From assembly GCA_002448555.1 (NCBI GenBank), contig DJYV01000149.1:2559-31357 (forward strand): DNA of 28,799 nt. Direction: 5' to 3'. The translations under genes and the position numbers were made by a program. The notes beneath the pieces were generated by a model. It had not been told where the DNA came from, searched no databases, and saw only the letters and a list, made by a program, of their open reading frames with translations. Positions 22,322-28,799 of this stretch are shown piece after piece. The stretch is from Flavobacteriales bacterium UBA6969 (GTDB lineage: Bacteria > Bacteroidota > Bacteroidia > Flavobacteriales_D > Sanyastnellaceae). Each line of letters begins with the position of its first letter. Position 1 is the stretch's first letter.

Positions 22322-24181
22322 ATGAAACCAACTGCAACGCTACGCTTGGTCCATTTCGTCTTCTGTGTGGGCTTGATGCTCGGTGCCTCAACGGCATGGA
22401 GCCAAATCGGCTTACCGCCGACGGAACAGCCGCCGAAAGGAGAAAAAGTGGACGAACAAACCCTCATGCAAAACCGCATGCGGGAAAAGGAGGAAAAGAA
22501 GCGGCAAATGGCGGAAGAGGCGCGCAGGACGCCACCTAAAAAGCCAGCGCAGTCCGTTCAGCGAGCGCCACAGCCTGAACCATCCGACCCGGTGACCAAC
22601 CTCGGCGAACGGCCCAAACTGGTCGTCGGGATCACCGTTGACCAGATGCGAATGGATTACCTCTACCGCTTCTGGGACGCTTTTGGCGATGACGGATTCA
22701 AGCGATTGGTCGAGAAGGGGTTTGTCTGCGCAGACCACCACTTCGGCTACGCCCCCACCTACACAGGACCCGGCCACGCCTCCATCTTCACCGGCACCAC
22801 CCCCCGCTCCCACGGCATCATCGGCAACGATTGGTACGACCGTACATCCGGCAACTCCGTTTACTGTGCCTCGGACAATTCGGTGGAAACCGTCGGGATT
22901 TCAGATGCGAGCAATCCCGCTGGCCACATGTCGCCTCATCGCATGGAAGCTACCACCATCGGAGACGAACTCAAATTGGCAACCGGCATGCAATCCAAGG
23001 TGATTGGCATCAGCGTTAAAGACCGCGGGGCCATTTTGCCAGCCGGCCACCTCGCGGACGCAGCGTATTGGTTTTACGGCAAAGACGAAGGCAAATTCAT
23101 CACCAGTACCCGGTACATGGAAGACGTTCCCCGTTGGGTCGACAAATGGAACCGCGGTAAGTGGGCGGAGCGCTACATGAAGCAAACTTGGGCCATGACC
23201 CTTTCAGAGGCGGCGTTGTCCATTCAAACCGAAGACAACACGCCCTACGAACGGCCATTCAAAGGCGACAACAACCCCACCTACCCCTATGACCTCAAGG
23301 AACTCAGCGAGGCCAACGGCGGCTTTGACGTCCTCAAAGGCACACCGGTTGGCAACACCCTGGTCGTGGACTTCGCCATTGCGGCCATCGCCGGCGAAAA
23401 ACTGGGACGCGGTGCCCACACCGACCTCCTCGCCGTGAGCTTCTCCTCCACTGATTACGTGGGACACCAATTCGGCGTGCACGCCTGGGAAACCATGGAC
23501 ACCTACGTTCGCCTCGATCAGCAACTCGCCCGGTTTTTCCGTTCGTTGGACCAAACCGTCGGAGCTAGGCAATGGATGTGCTGGCTGACCGCCGACCACG
23601 GCGCCGCAACCGTTCCATCGCTGGCGCAAGACGCCGGAATCCCCGTAGATTATTGGAAGCCCGGAAACCTTATCGACAATGCCAAGGCGGACCTCGCTGC
23701 CACGTACGGTGAAGGTGAGTGGGTGCTCAATTACTCCAACGACCAATTCTTCCTCAACCGTCCGCTAATCCGTGAGCGCGGCCTGGATTTGGAAGCCATG
23801 CAGCAACGCGTTCAGGCGTTGGCCTTGGAGTACGGAGGCGTGTTCACTGCGGTGACCGGGACAGACTTGGTGCGCGGCAACACCTCCAACGACGAAATCC
23901 TCGAGCGGTTGCGCAACGGTTGGTCGGCCTCGGCTTCGGGCGATGTTATCATCGTGCCCAAACCCGGATGGATCCAATACAGCCGCAGCGGGACGACGCA
24001 CGGTTCACCGTTTGCGTACGATACGCACGTGCCGTTGTTGTTCTACGGCTGGCACGTTCCGGCCGGCATCACCTACGAGCGCACCTACATCCGGGACATC
24101 GCTCCCACCGTGGCTGCGCTCATCCACAGCCCCATGCCCAACGCCACGACCGGGCGCCCCATCGAAGATCTGTTCGATTGA
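22322..24181 (+). CDS. pafA: PafA-type alkaline phosphatase
   Basis: The ATG at 22322 gives 619 aa with a signal peptide (MKPTATLRLVHFVFCVGLML...WSQ). A start at 22268 would spoil it, and a TATCTTTA box at 22291-22298 supports the later start. All catalytic residues of PafA can be placed: D107, nucleophile T148 in YTGPGHAS, N169 in GNDWYD, K233 and R235 in KDRG, D378 and H382 in TDYVGH, D425-H426 in ADHG, and H560 in TTHG. Their spacing follows the PafA pattern closely. It hydrolyses phosphate monoesters in the periplasm. A charged Lys/Glu/Gln/Pro-rich stretch of about 70 residues (about 30-98) precedes the enzyme domain. Its stop overlaps the next start by one base. Confidence 0.94.
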   Translation: MKPTATLRLVHFVFCVGLMLGASTAWSQIGLPPTEQPPKGEKVDEQTLMQNRMREKEEKKRQMAEEARRTPPKKPAQSVQRAPQPEPSDPVTNLGERPKLVVGITVDQMRMDYLYRFWDAFGDDGFKRLVEKGFVCADHHFGYAPTYTGPGHASIFTGTTPRSHGIIGNDWYDRTSGNSVYCASDNSVETVGISDASNPAGHMSPHRMEATTIGDELKLATGMQSKVIGISVKDRGAILPAGHLADAAYWFYGKDEGKFITSTRYMEDVPRWVDKWNRGKWAERYMKQTWAMTLSEAALSIQTEDNTPYERPFKGDNNPTYPYDLKELSEANGGFDVLKGTPVGNTLVVDFAIAAIAGEKLGRGAHTDLLAVSFSSTDYVGHQFGVHAWETMDTYVRLDQQLARFFRSLDQTVGARQWMCWLTADHGAATVPSLAQDAGIPVDYWKPGNLIDNAKADLAATYGEGEWVLNYSNDQFFLNRPLIRERGLDLEAMQQRVQALALEYGGVFTAVTGTDLVRGNTSNDEILERLRNGWSASASGDVIIVPKPGWIQYSRSGTTHGSPFAYDTHVPLLFYGWHVPAGITYERTYIRDIAPTVAALIHSPMPNATTGRPIEDLFD

Positions 24182-25608
24182 TGGCGCAGACCGAACCGCA
24201 GACCATCGCCCTGTCCATCCGGCGGTTGCTGGACGGCGCACCGCGCATTGAATTGACGGCGGTCTTCCCCACGCGTGAAGCGTTTGACGTGCAGCTGCCG
24301 ACCTGGCGTCCAGGGCGGTACGAGCTGGGCCAGTTTGCGCAGTACGTGTACGCCATGGAGGGGCAAGCCGCCGATCGCACGTGGAACGCCCTGAGCAAAA
24401 CCTCCCTCCACACCTGGCACGTTCCCGCTGAGACCGAGGCAGTGCGCTGGGTGTTTCACGCCGACACCTTCAATGCCGGTTCCACTGGAGTTACCGAAAA
24501 CGTGCTGTACATCAACCCGGTAAATTGTTTTTTGTACCACCCGGACCACCAAGATTGGGGGTACAGCATCGCCCTCGACGATGTACCCGCCGAGTGGGCG
24601 GTGGCGACGGGCTTGCCTTCTGAGAACGGAAAACTGCACGCGCGCGACGTCCAGCATGCCATGGACAGTCCCATCCTCGCAGGGCCCAACCTTTGGCACC
24701 GCACCTACACCTCGAACGGGATTCCCTTTCACATCTGGGTGTACGGGGAGACCACGCCGGACGAGCAGCGGTTCGTGCAGGAGCACCAGGACTTTACCGA
24801 TGCGCAGATTGCCCACTTCGGAAGCTTTCCCGCGCCGCATTACCATTTTCTGTACGTGCTGCCTGAACGCGAGGTGCGCCACGGCGTGGAACACGAAGAC
24901 ACGACCGTCATCGCCCAAGGGCCGTCGGCTAAATGCCGCACAGAAGAAGGCCACATGGAATTGATTGGTATCGCCTCCCACGAATTGTACCACGCGTGGA
25001 ACGTCAAGCGCATCCGCCCAGCTGAATGGACGCCTTATGACTTTTCGAAGGCGTGTCCCAGCCGCATGGGGTACGTTGCGGAGGGCGTCACCACCTACAT
25101 GGGGGACCTCTTCCTATTCGAAAGCGGCGTGGTCGACCTCGATGGCTGGTGCCGGTTGACCGAGCGCCTCCTCGACCGCCACGTCAACAACCCCGGGCGG
25201 TTGAACATGAGCGTGGCCGATTCAAGCTACGACACCTGGTTGGATGGATACGTGGCCGGGGTGCCCGGACGCAAAGGCTCCATCTACGTCGAAGGCGCCG
25301 TACTGGCCTTTTTGTGCGATGTGCGCATCATGCAATTGACCGGCGGCGCGGCCTCCTTGCAGACCGCCATGCGGTTGCTTTGGGAGCAGTTTGGCGAGCC
25401 GCGCATTGGCTTGACCGAAGCGGATTATTGGTCGGTGCTGAACGAAGTCGCTGGTGCGCCGGATGCCTTGGACGACCTGCGACGCGACTTTGCGGACGGC
25501 ACTTCCGATAGCTGGGACGCACTCGTGGCTGCCATGGAATGGCAAGGGTTGAAACTCAGCAAGGAACAACGAGACGGCATTTGGCGAACGACCCTCGTCG
25601 CCAGCTAA
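24181..25608 (+). CDS. M61-family (glycyl aminopeptidase-like) peptidase without a PDZ domain
   Basis: The ATG at 24181, in TGATG with the pafA stop, gives 475 aa. The open frame further upstream is shadow. The zinc site is H267-E268-L-Y-H271 ('ASHELYHAWNVKRIRP') with E301 in 'YVAEGVTTYMGDL' as third ligand. The N-terminal half is the beta-rich M61 domain. M61 proteins usually run to about 600 residues with a C-terminal PDZ domain; this one stops after the peptidase domain. No signal peptide is seen, unlike pafA upstream, so it may be cytosolic. It cuts N-terminal residues from peptides in characterised members. Confidence 0.9.
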   Translation: MAQTEPQTIALSIRRLLDGAPRIELTAVFPTREAFDVQLPTWRPGRYELGQFAQYVYAMEGQAADRTWNALSKTSLHTWHVPAETEAVRWVFHADTFNAGSTGVTENVLYINPVNCFLYHPDHQDWGYSIALDDVPAEWAVATGLPSENGKLHARDVQHAMDSPILAGPNLWHRTYTSNGIPFHIWVYGETTPDEQRFVQEHQDFTDAQIAHFGSFPAPHYHFLYVLPEREVRHGVEHEDTTVIAQGPSAKCRTEEGHMELIGIASHELYHAWNVKRIRPAEWTPYDFSKACPSRMGYVAEGVTTYMGDLFLFESGVVDLDGWCRLTERLLDRHVNNPGRLNMSVADSSYDTWLDGYVAGVPGRKGSIYVEGAVLAFLCDVRIMQLTGGAASLQTAMRLLWEQFGEPRIGLTEADYWSVLNEVAGAPDALDDLRRDFADGTSDSWDALVAAMEWQGLKLSKEQRDGIWRTTLVAS

Positions 25609-25613
25609 AGCCC

Positions 25614-26309
25614 TCAATTCAGGCCGACCGCGCCACGGAAGGCGTGGGTCACGAGGTTGGCCCCCATCTGCAAGGCCCACTGCCGGATTTCCTCCGGGTC
25701 GCGGTGCACCTGGTAATCTTCCCATCCGTCGCCCAAATCGGATTCGTAATCGTAGAACACCACGAGCCGGCCTTGTTGGAACAACCCCAGTCCCTGCGGC
25801 GGCAGGTCGTCGTGCTCGTGGACCTTGGGCAATCCCTGATCCAAGTCGTAGGCCGCGTGAAAAACAGGATGCGACCAGGGCACTTCCAACCAATCTGCAT
25901 CGGGAAGGACCTTCGCCATTTCTCGGCGCACGTACGGATCCATGCCGTAGTTGTCGGAAATGTGCAGGAAACCGCCGGCCTCCAAGTAGCCCCTCAAGTT
26001 TTGCGCTTCGGAGGCCGAGAACACCACATTGCCATGGCCGGTCATGTGAATCCAAGGGTAATCAAACAAATCGGGCGAGCCCACCTCGACAGTGGCCACT
26101 TCTTCACCCAATCCCATGGCCAACTCATCGTTGCAAAACGCCCGCAAATTCGGCACTGCCGTAGGATTGGCGTACCAATCGCCTCCGCCTCGGTATTTCA
26201 GTACCGCCAACTGGTAAAAGCCATTTTGAGCGGCAACCTCTTGGGCCTCAGTCGCTAAAAAAAATCCAAACACCGCCGCTTTTATAAAAACCTGCCGAAA
26301 ACGAAACAT
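25614..26309 (-). CDS. DUF4159 domain exported protein
   Basis: This 231-aa protein has an N-terminal signal peptide (about 1-27, ending AAAQ-like 'VAAQ'). 'QLAVLKYRGGGDWYANPTAVPNL', 'ITGH'-like 'HMTGHGNVVFS' and 'YLEAGGFLHISDNYGMD' are typical of DUF4159, a family with a glutamine-amidotransferase-like fold. No catalytic Cys is seen in the expected place, so activity is doubtful. It probably sits in the periplasm. It converges on the M61 gene with 5 bases between stops, and is divergent from secDF with promoters of both facing away in the 87-base gap. Confidence 0.88.
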   Translation of the reverse strand: MFRFRQVFIKAAVFGFFLATEAQEVAAQNGFYQLAVLKYRGGGDWYANPTAVPNLRAFCNDELAMGLGEEVATVEVGSPDLFDYPWIHMTGHGNVVFSASEAQNLRGYLEAGGFLHISDNYGMDPYVRREMAKVLPDADWLEVPWSHPVFHAAYDLDQGLPKVHEHDDLPPQGLGLFQQGRLVVFYDYESDLGDGWEDYQVHRDPEEIRQWALQMGANLVTHAFRGAVGLN

Positions 26310-26313
26310 AGAA

Positions 26314-26321
26314 CAAAGGTA
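26314..26321 (-). promoter_or_regulatory. -7 box of the DUF4159 gene
   Basis: On the minus strand this reads TACCTTTG, an exact TAnnTTTG. It lies 4 bases before the ATG at 26309, so the mRNA would be near leaderless. No TTG stands at the ideal distance upstream. Confidence 0.5.
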
Positions 26322-26363
26322 GTTCTTACCCTTGCTAACCCACGACCGTAAAGGGTTTTAAGT

Positions 26364-26371
26364 TATATTTG
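26364..26371 (+). promoter_or_regulatory. -7 box of secDF
   Basis: TATATTTG is an exact match to TAnnTTTG. It lies 25 bases before the secDF ATG. The nearest TTG upstream (26332-26334) is about 29 bases away, too far for the usual spacing. Confidence 0.55.
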
Positions 26372-26396
26372 CGGCCCTGAAAAACACTCTTGCATC

Positions 26397-28799
26397 ATGC
26401 AAAACAAGAATGCAGTTCTGCTCTTCACCGTTCTTTTGTCGCTCGCGACACTTTACACACTCAGTTTCAACTGGGTGGCGAACAATTACGAGGAGGAAGC
26501 AGCCAACTATGGAGCCTTCGTAGCGGACTCGCTCGAAAGCACCGGAGAAATCACTGAAGCCGAATGGGAAACCACGCAGGCACAGGCCGCGCGTGAGTTC
26601 TTGCGCGACAGCGCCAACGCGGAAATCTACCCGATGTTGGGCCACACCTACCGCGAGGTCATTGAACAGGAATTGAACCTGGGCTTGGACTTGCAGGGTG
26701 GCATGTCGGTCACTTTGGAGGTGAGCATCCCGGACCTCATCATCGCCTTGAGCGATTACTCCAGCAACGAAACGTTCCGCCAGGCCATCGCACAAGCGAA
26801 GGACGCCCAGCGTTCAACCCAAGGTTTGACCTACGTTGAGCTATTTGAATCCGCTTGGAATGAGTTGAACGGCGCATCGGACAATCCCGTTGAACTGTGG
26901 CGCATCTTCCACAACATGGAAAGCAAGGACCTGTTCCCTGCGCAATCCACGGAAGACGAAATCTTCGCCATCCTCAGCAACGAGAGCACCACGGCGATTG
27001 ACAACACCGAAAGCATCATCCGCAAGCGTATCGACCAATTGGGCGTGGCACAGCCGAACGTTCAGAAGGTCAGCGGCGGACGCATTTTGGTTGAGCTGCC
27101 GGGCATCGATGACCGCGAGCGAGCACGCAAGCAGTTGAAGAGCACGGCCAACCTCGAGTTCTGGGAAACCTTCTTCAACGACGAAGTAATCCAGCGCCTC
27201 GACGCAGCCAACACGGCGATCGCCACGGCTAACAACCCAGAGCTCTACGGCTCTTCCGCCCCTGCGGACAGCGCTTTGACCGATGAGCAGAAGATTGCCA
27301 AAATCCCATTGTTCCGCTACTTGCAGCCGGAATTGCAGCGCCGCTCAGCGGTTGTGGGCTATGCAGCCATCGCGGACACCAACCGCGTAAATGACTTGTT
27401 GCGTCGCCCGGAGGCACGCCTCGCCTTGCGCAACGATTTGCGCTTGTTGTGGGAGGCCAAGCCCAACCAGAACTTCGCTGCGTTGTACGCGATTCGCGAC
27501 GACAGCCGCAAAGGCAAGGCGAAGCTTTCAGGCAAGAGCATTGTCGACGCCCGCGTTTCGTACGACGAGATCGGTGACGTGGTAGTCTCCATGACCATGG
27601 ATTCAGAAGGCGCTGGCATTTGGGGCCGCATGACCACCGAGTGTGCAGCGGACAACCAGCGCGCCGTAGCCGTCGTGCTGGACGGATTGATCTTCAGTGC
27701 GCCAAGCGTGCAAACGGCCATCACCAGTGGACGTTCGCAGATCAGCTTCGGTTCCGACCAGAGCATTGAGCAAAAGATGCTCGAAGCCAACGACCTCGCT
27801 GGTCTCTTGAAGGCAGGTTCACTGCCCGCCCCGGCGCGCATTGTGGACGAGGTGAGCGTGGGACCGCAATTGGGTGAAGAAAACATCCAATCGGGTTTGA
27901 GCTCGTTCGTGATCGCCTTGTTGGTGATCCTCCTCTACATGATTTTCTACTACAAGGGAGCCGGCTTGGTATCCAACCTCGCGTTGATTGCCAACCTGTT
28001 TTTCTTGATCGGTGCCCTCGCATCTTTGGGTGCAGCGTTGACGCTGCCGGGCATTGCGGGTATTGTCTTGACCATCGGTATGGCGGTTGACGCCAACGTA
28101 CTCATCTACGAACGCATCCGCGAAGAAATGCGCGGTGGCAAAGGCCTGATGGTGGCACTGAAGGACGGATACCAGAAAGCCTACAGCGCGATCATTGACG
28201 CCAACATCACCACGTTGTTGACGGCGTTCGTTCTGTACAGCTTCGGTAGCGGTGCCATCCGTGGTTTCGCAACCACGTTGATCATTGGTATTTTCACCTC
28301 GCTCTTCTCGGCCGTTGTGCTGACGCGTTTGGTGTTCTTCAGCCGATTGGAAAACAAGAAAGCAATCAGCTTCTCTTCGGAACTCACGAAAAATTGGTTC
28401 ACCAAGATCAACGCCAATTTTGTCGGCAACCGCACCAAGTTCTACATCCTAAGCGGATTGTTAGTCGTTGGCGGATTGGGCAGCTTGATGACGAAAGGCT
28501 TGCAGTACGGCGTTGAGTTCTCTGGCGGTACCACGTTTGACATCACGTTTGACCAGGAGGTCGACGTACAGCTAATCCGTGAATCACTGGCCACAGCCTT
28601 CACGGAAGAAGGCAAGGTGGGCAACCCCATTGTACAGACCAAGGATAGCGATGCGAAACTCCGCATCATGACCAACTACATGATCGACAACCCCGATGCC
28701 AACCAGGACGAGATGATCCAGGCAGCACTCGAAGAAGGGCTGGCGGTTGCAGGTGTGGATTACACCATCGACCAATACAACAAGGTGGACAGCACCATT
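26397..28799 (+). CDS. secDF: Protein translocase SecDF fusion, 3' end outside the window
   Basis: The frame opens at the ATG at 26397 (MQNKNAVLLFTVLLSLATLY...) and stays open for 801 codons to the window edge. The N-terminal membrane segment is followed by a periplasmic domain with 'LGLDLQGGMSVTLEV' (SecD motif). 'GLDGLIFSAPSVQTAITSGRSQI' (split by codons) and 'GLAGSL'-like 'LAGLLKAGSLPAPARIVDE' follow. Membrane segments contain 'GIVLTIGMAVDANVLIYERIREE', the SecD signature. A second half begins 'LLVVGGLGSLMTKGLQYGVEFSGGTTFDI', the start of SecF. SecDF pulls proteins out of the Sec channel using proton flow. Bacteroidota usually carry the fused form of about 1000 aa, so some 200 residues are missing here. 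Confidence 0.95.
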   Translation, partial: MQNKNAVLLFTVLLSLATLYTLSFNWVANNYEEEAANYGAFVADSLESTGEITEAEWETTQAQAAREFLRDSANAEIYPMLGHTYREVIEQELNLGLDLQGGMSVTLEVSIPDLIIALSDYSSNETFRQAIAQAKDAQRSTQGLTYVELFESAWNELNGASDNPVELWRIFHNMESKDLFPAQSTEDEIFAILSNESTTAIDNTESIIRKRIDQLGVAQPNVQKVSGGRILVELPGIDDRERARKQLKSTANLEFWETFFNDEVIQRLDAANTAIATANNPELYGSSAPADSALTDEQKIAKIPLFRYLQPELQRRSAVVGYAAIADTNRVNDLLRRPEARLALRNDLRLLWEAKPNQNFAALYAIRDDSRKGKAKLSGKSIVDARVSYDEIGDVVVSMTMDSEGAGIWGRMTTECAADNQRAVAVVLDGLIFSAPSVQTAITSGRSQISFGSDQSIEQKMLEANDLAGLLKAGSLPAPARIVDEVSVGPQLGEENIQSGLSSFVIALLVILLYMIFYYKGAGLVSNLALIANLFFLIGALASLGAALTLPGIAGIVLTIGMAVDANVLIYERIREEMRGGKGLMVALKDGYQKAYSAIIDANITTLLTAFVLYSFGSGAIRGFATTLIIGIFTSLFSAVVLTRLVFFSRLENKKAISFSSELTKNWFTKINANFVGNRTKFYILSGLLVVGGLGSLMTKGLQYGVEFSGGTTFDITFDQEVDVQLIRESLATAFTEEGKVGNPIVQTKDSDAKLRIMTNYMIDNPDANQDEMIQAALEEGLAVAGVDYTIDQYNKVDSTI

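Noticed and set aside
25222..26055. 277-aa open frame on the minus strand
   Set aside because: It overlaps the M61 gene antisense and the DUF4159 gene in another frame; both have clear family motifs and this has none.
1..28799. CRISPR arrays, insertion sequences, phage genes or toxin-antitoxin pairs
   Set aside because: No regularly spaced direct repeats, transposase or phage motifs, and no small paired ORFs with toxin-antitoxin features were seen.

Overview
The window looks like chromosomal DNA of a GC-rich member of the Bacteroidota, most likely near the Flavobacteriales. The evidence is a set of genes typical of that phylum: DUF5606 and DUF4159 proteins, a PafA-type phosphatase, OmpA proteins with an N-terminal 'SNGGFE/PNGSFE' domain, a fused SecDF, an M61 peptidase, a CstB-like persulfide dioxygenase and GC(T/M)D-type Cys repeats. 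Promoters also fit the Bacteroidota form, TTG - about 19 bp - TAnnTTTG, several of them at perfect spacing. I see no phage, transposon, CRISPR array or plasmid function. Family and genus cannot be fixed from the sequence alone.

Layout. (1) 1-4174: the 5' end of a tRNA (minus), a large secreted reprolysin-like metallopeptidase with a dockerin-like C-terminus, a CsgG-like periplasmic protein (minus) and a small lipoprotein. (2) 4214-6782: a compact sulfur-stress operon, consisting of an ArsR-type repressor, a TauE/SafE permease and a persulfide dioxygenase-rhodanese fusion. A clean inverted repeat lies between the -33 and -7 promoter boxes. (3) 6779-8386 (minus): CysH-type APS/PAPS reductase followed by an NAD-dependent epimerase, converging on the sulfur operon with overlapping stop codons. 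(4) 8544-10575: tRNA-Pro(TGG), an ACR3 arsenite exporter, tRNA-Ser(GCT) and a small secreted Cys-rich repeat protein. Several well-formed promoters and terminators lie here, including two divergent promoters that overlap each other. (5) 10597-13163: L-2-hydroxyglutarate oxidase divergent from an Atg22/UMF1-type MFS transporter. (6) 13166-16595 (minus): two paralogous OmpA-family envelope proteins and the DNA polymerase III delta subunit. A terminator-shaped hairpin sits inside the signal-peptide codons of the second OmpA gene. (7) 16636-19421: a small HsdR_N-like nuclease-fold protein, DUF5606, 3-hydroxybutyryl-CoA dehydrogenase and a voltage-gated potassium channel with a zinc-ribbon tail. 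(8) 19428-25608: a tightly packed run of acyl-CoA synthetase, PAP2 phosphatase, CrcB fluoride channel, PafA phosphatase and M61 peptidase. (9) 25614-28799: a DUF4159 protein (minus), then SecDF, which is still open at the window's right edge.

How the genes may work together. Region 2 is a detoxification unit: the repressor probably senses sulfide or persulfide, the dioxygenase-rhodanese turns persulfide into sulfite/thiosulfate, and the permease probably exports the oxidised sulfur. The neighbouring CysH makes sulfite in the opposite, assimilatory direction. The other clusters look like core lipid, phosphate and envelope functions. The best leads for something new are the operator and cysteine layout of the ArsR operon, the tandem-repeat Cys protein with its shared promoter region, the hairpin inside the OmpA gene and the channel with a zinc-ribbon tail. 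None of these is clearly a wholly new system. No gap longer than 300 bases lacks a gene.
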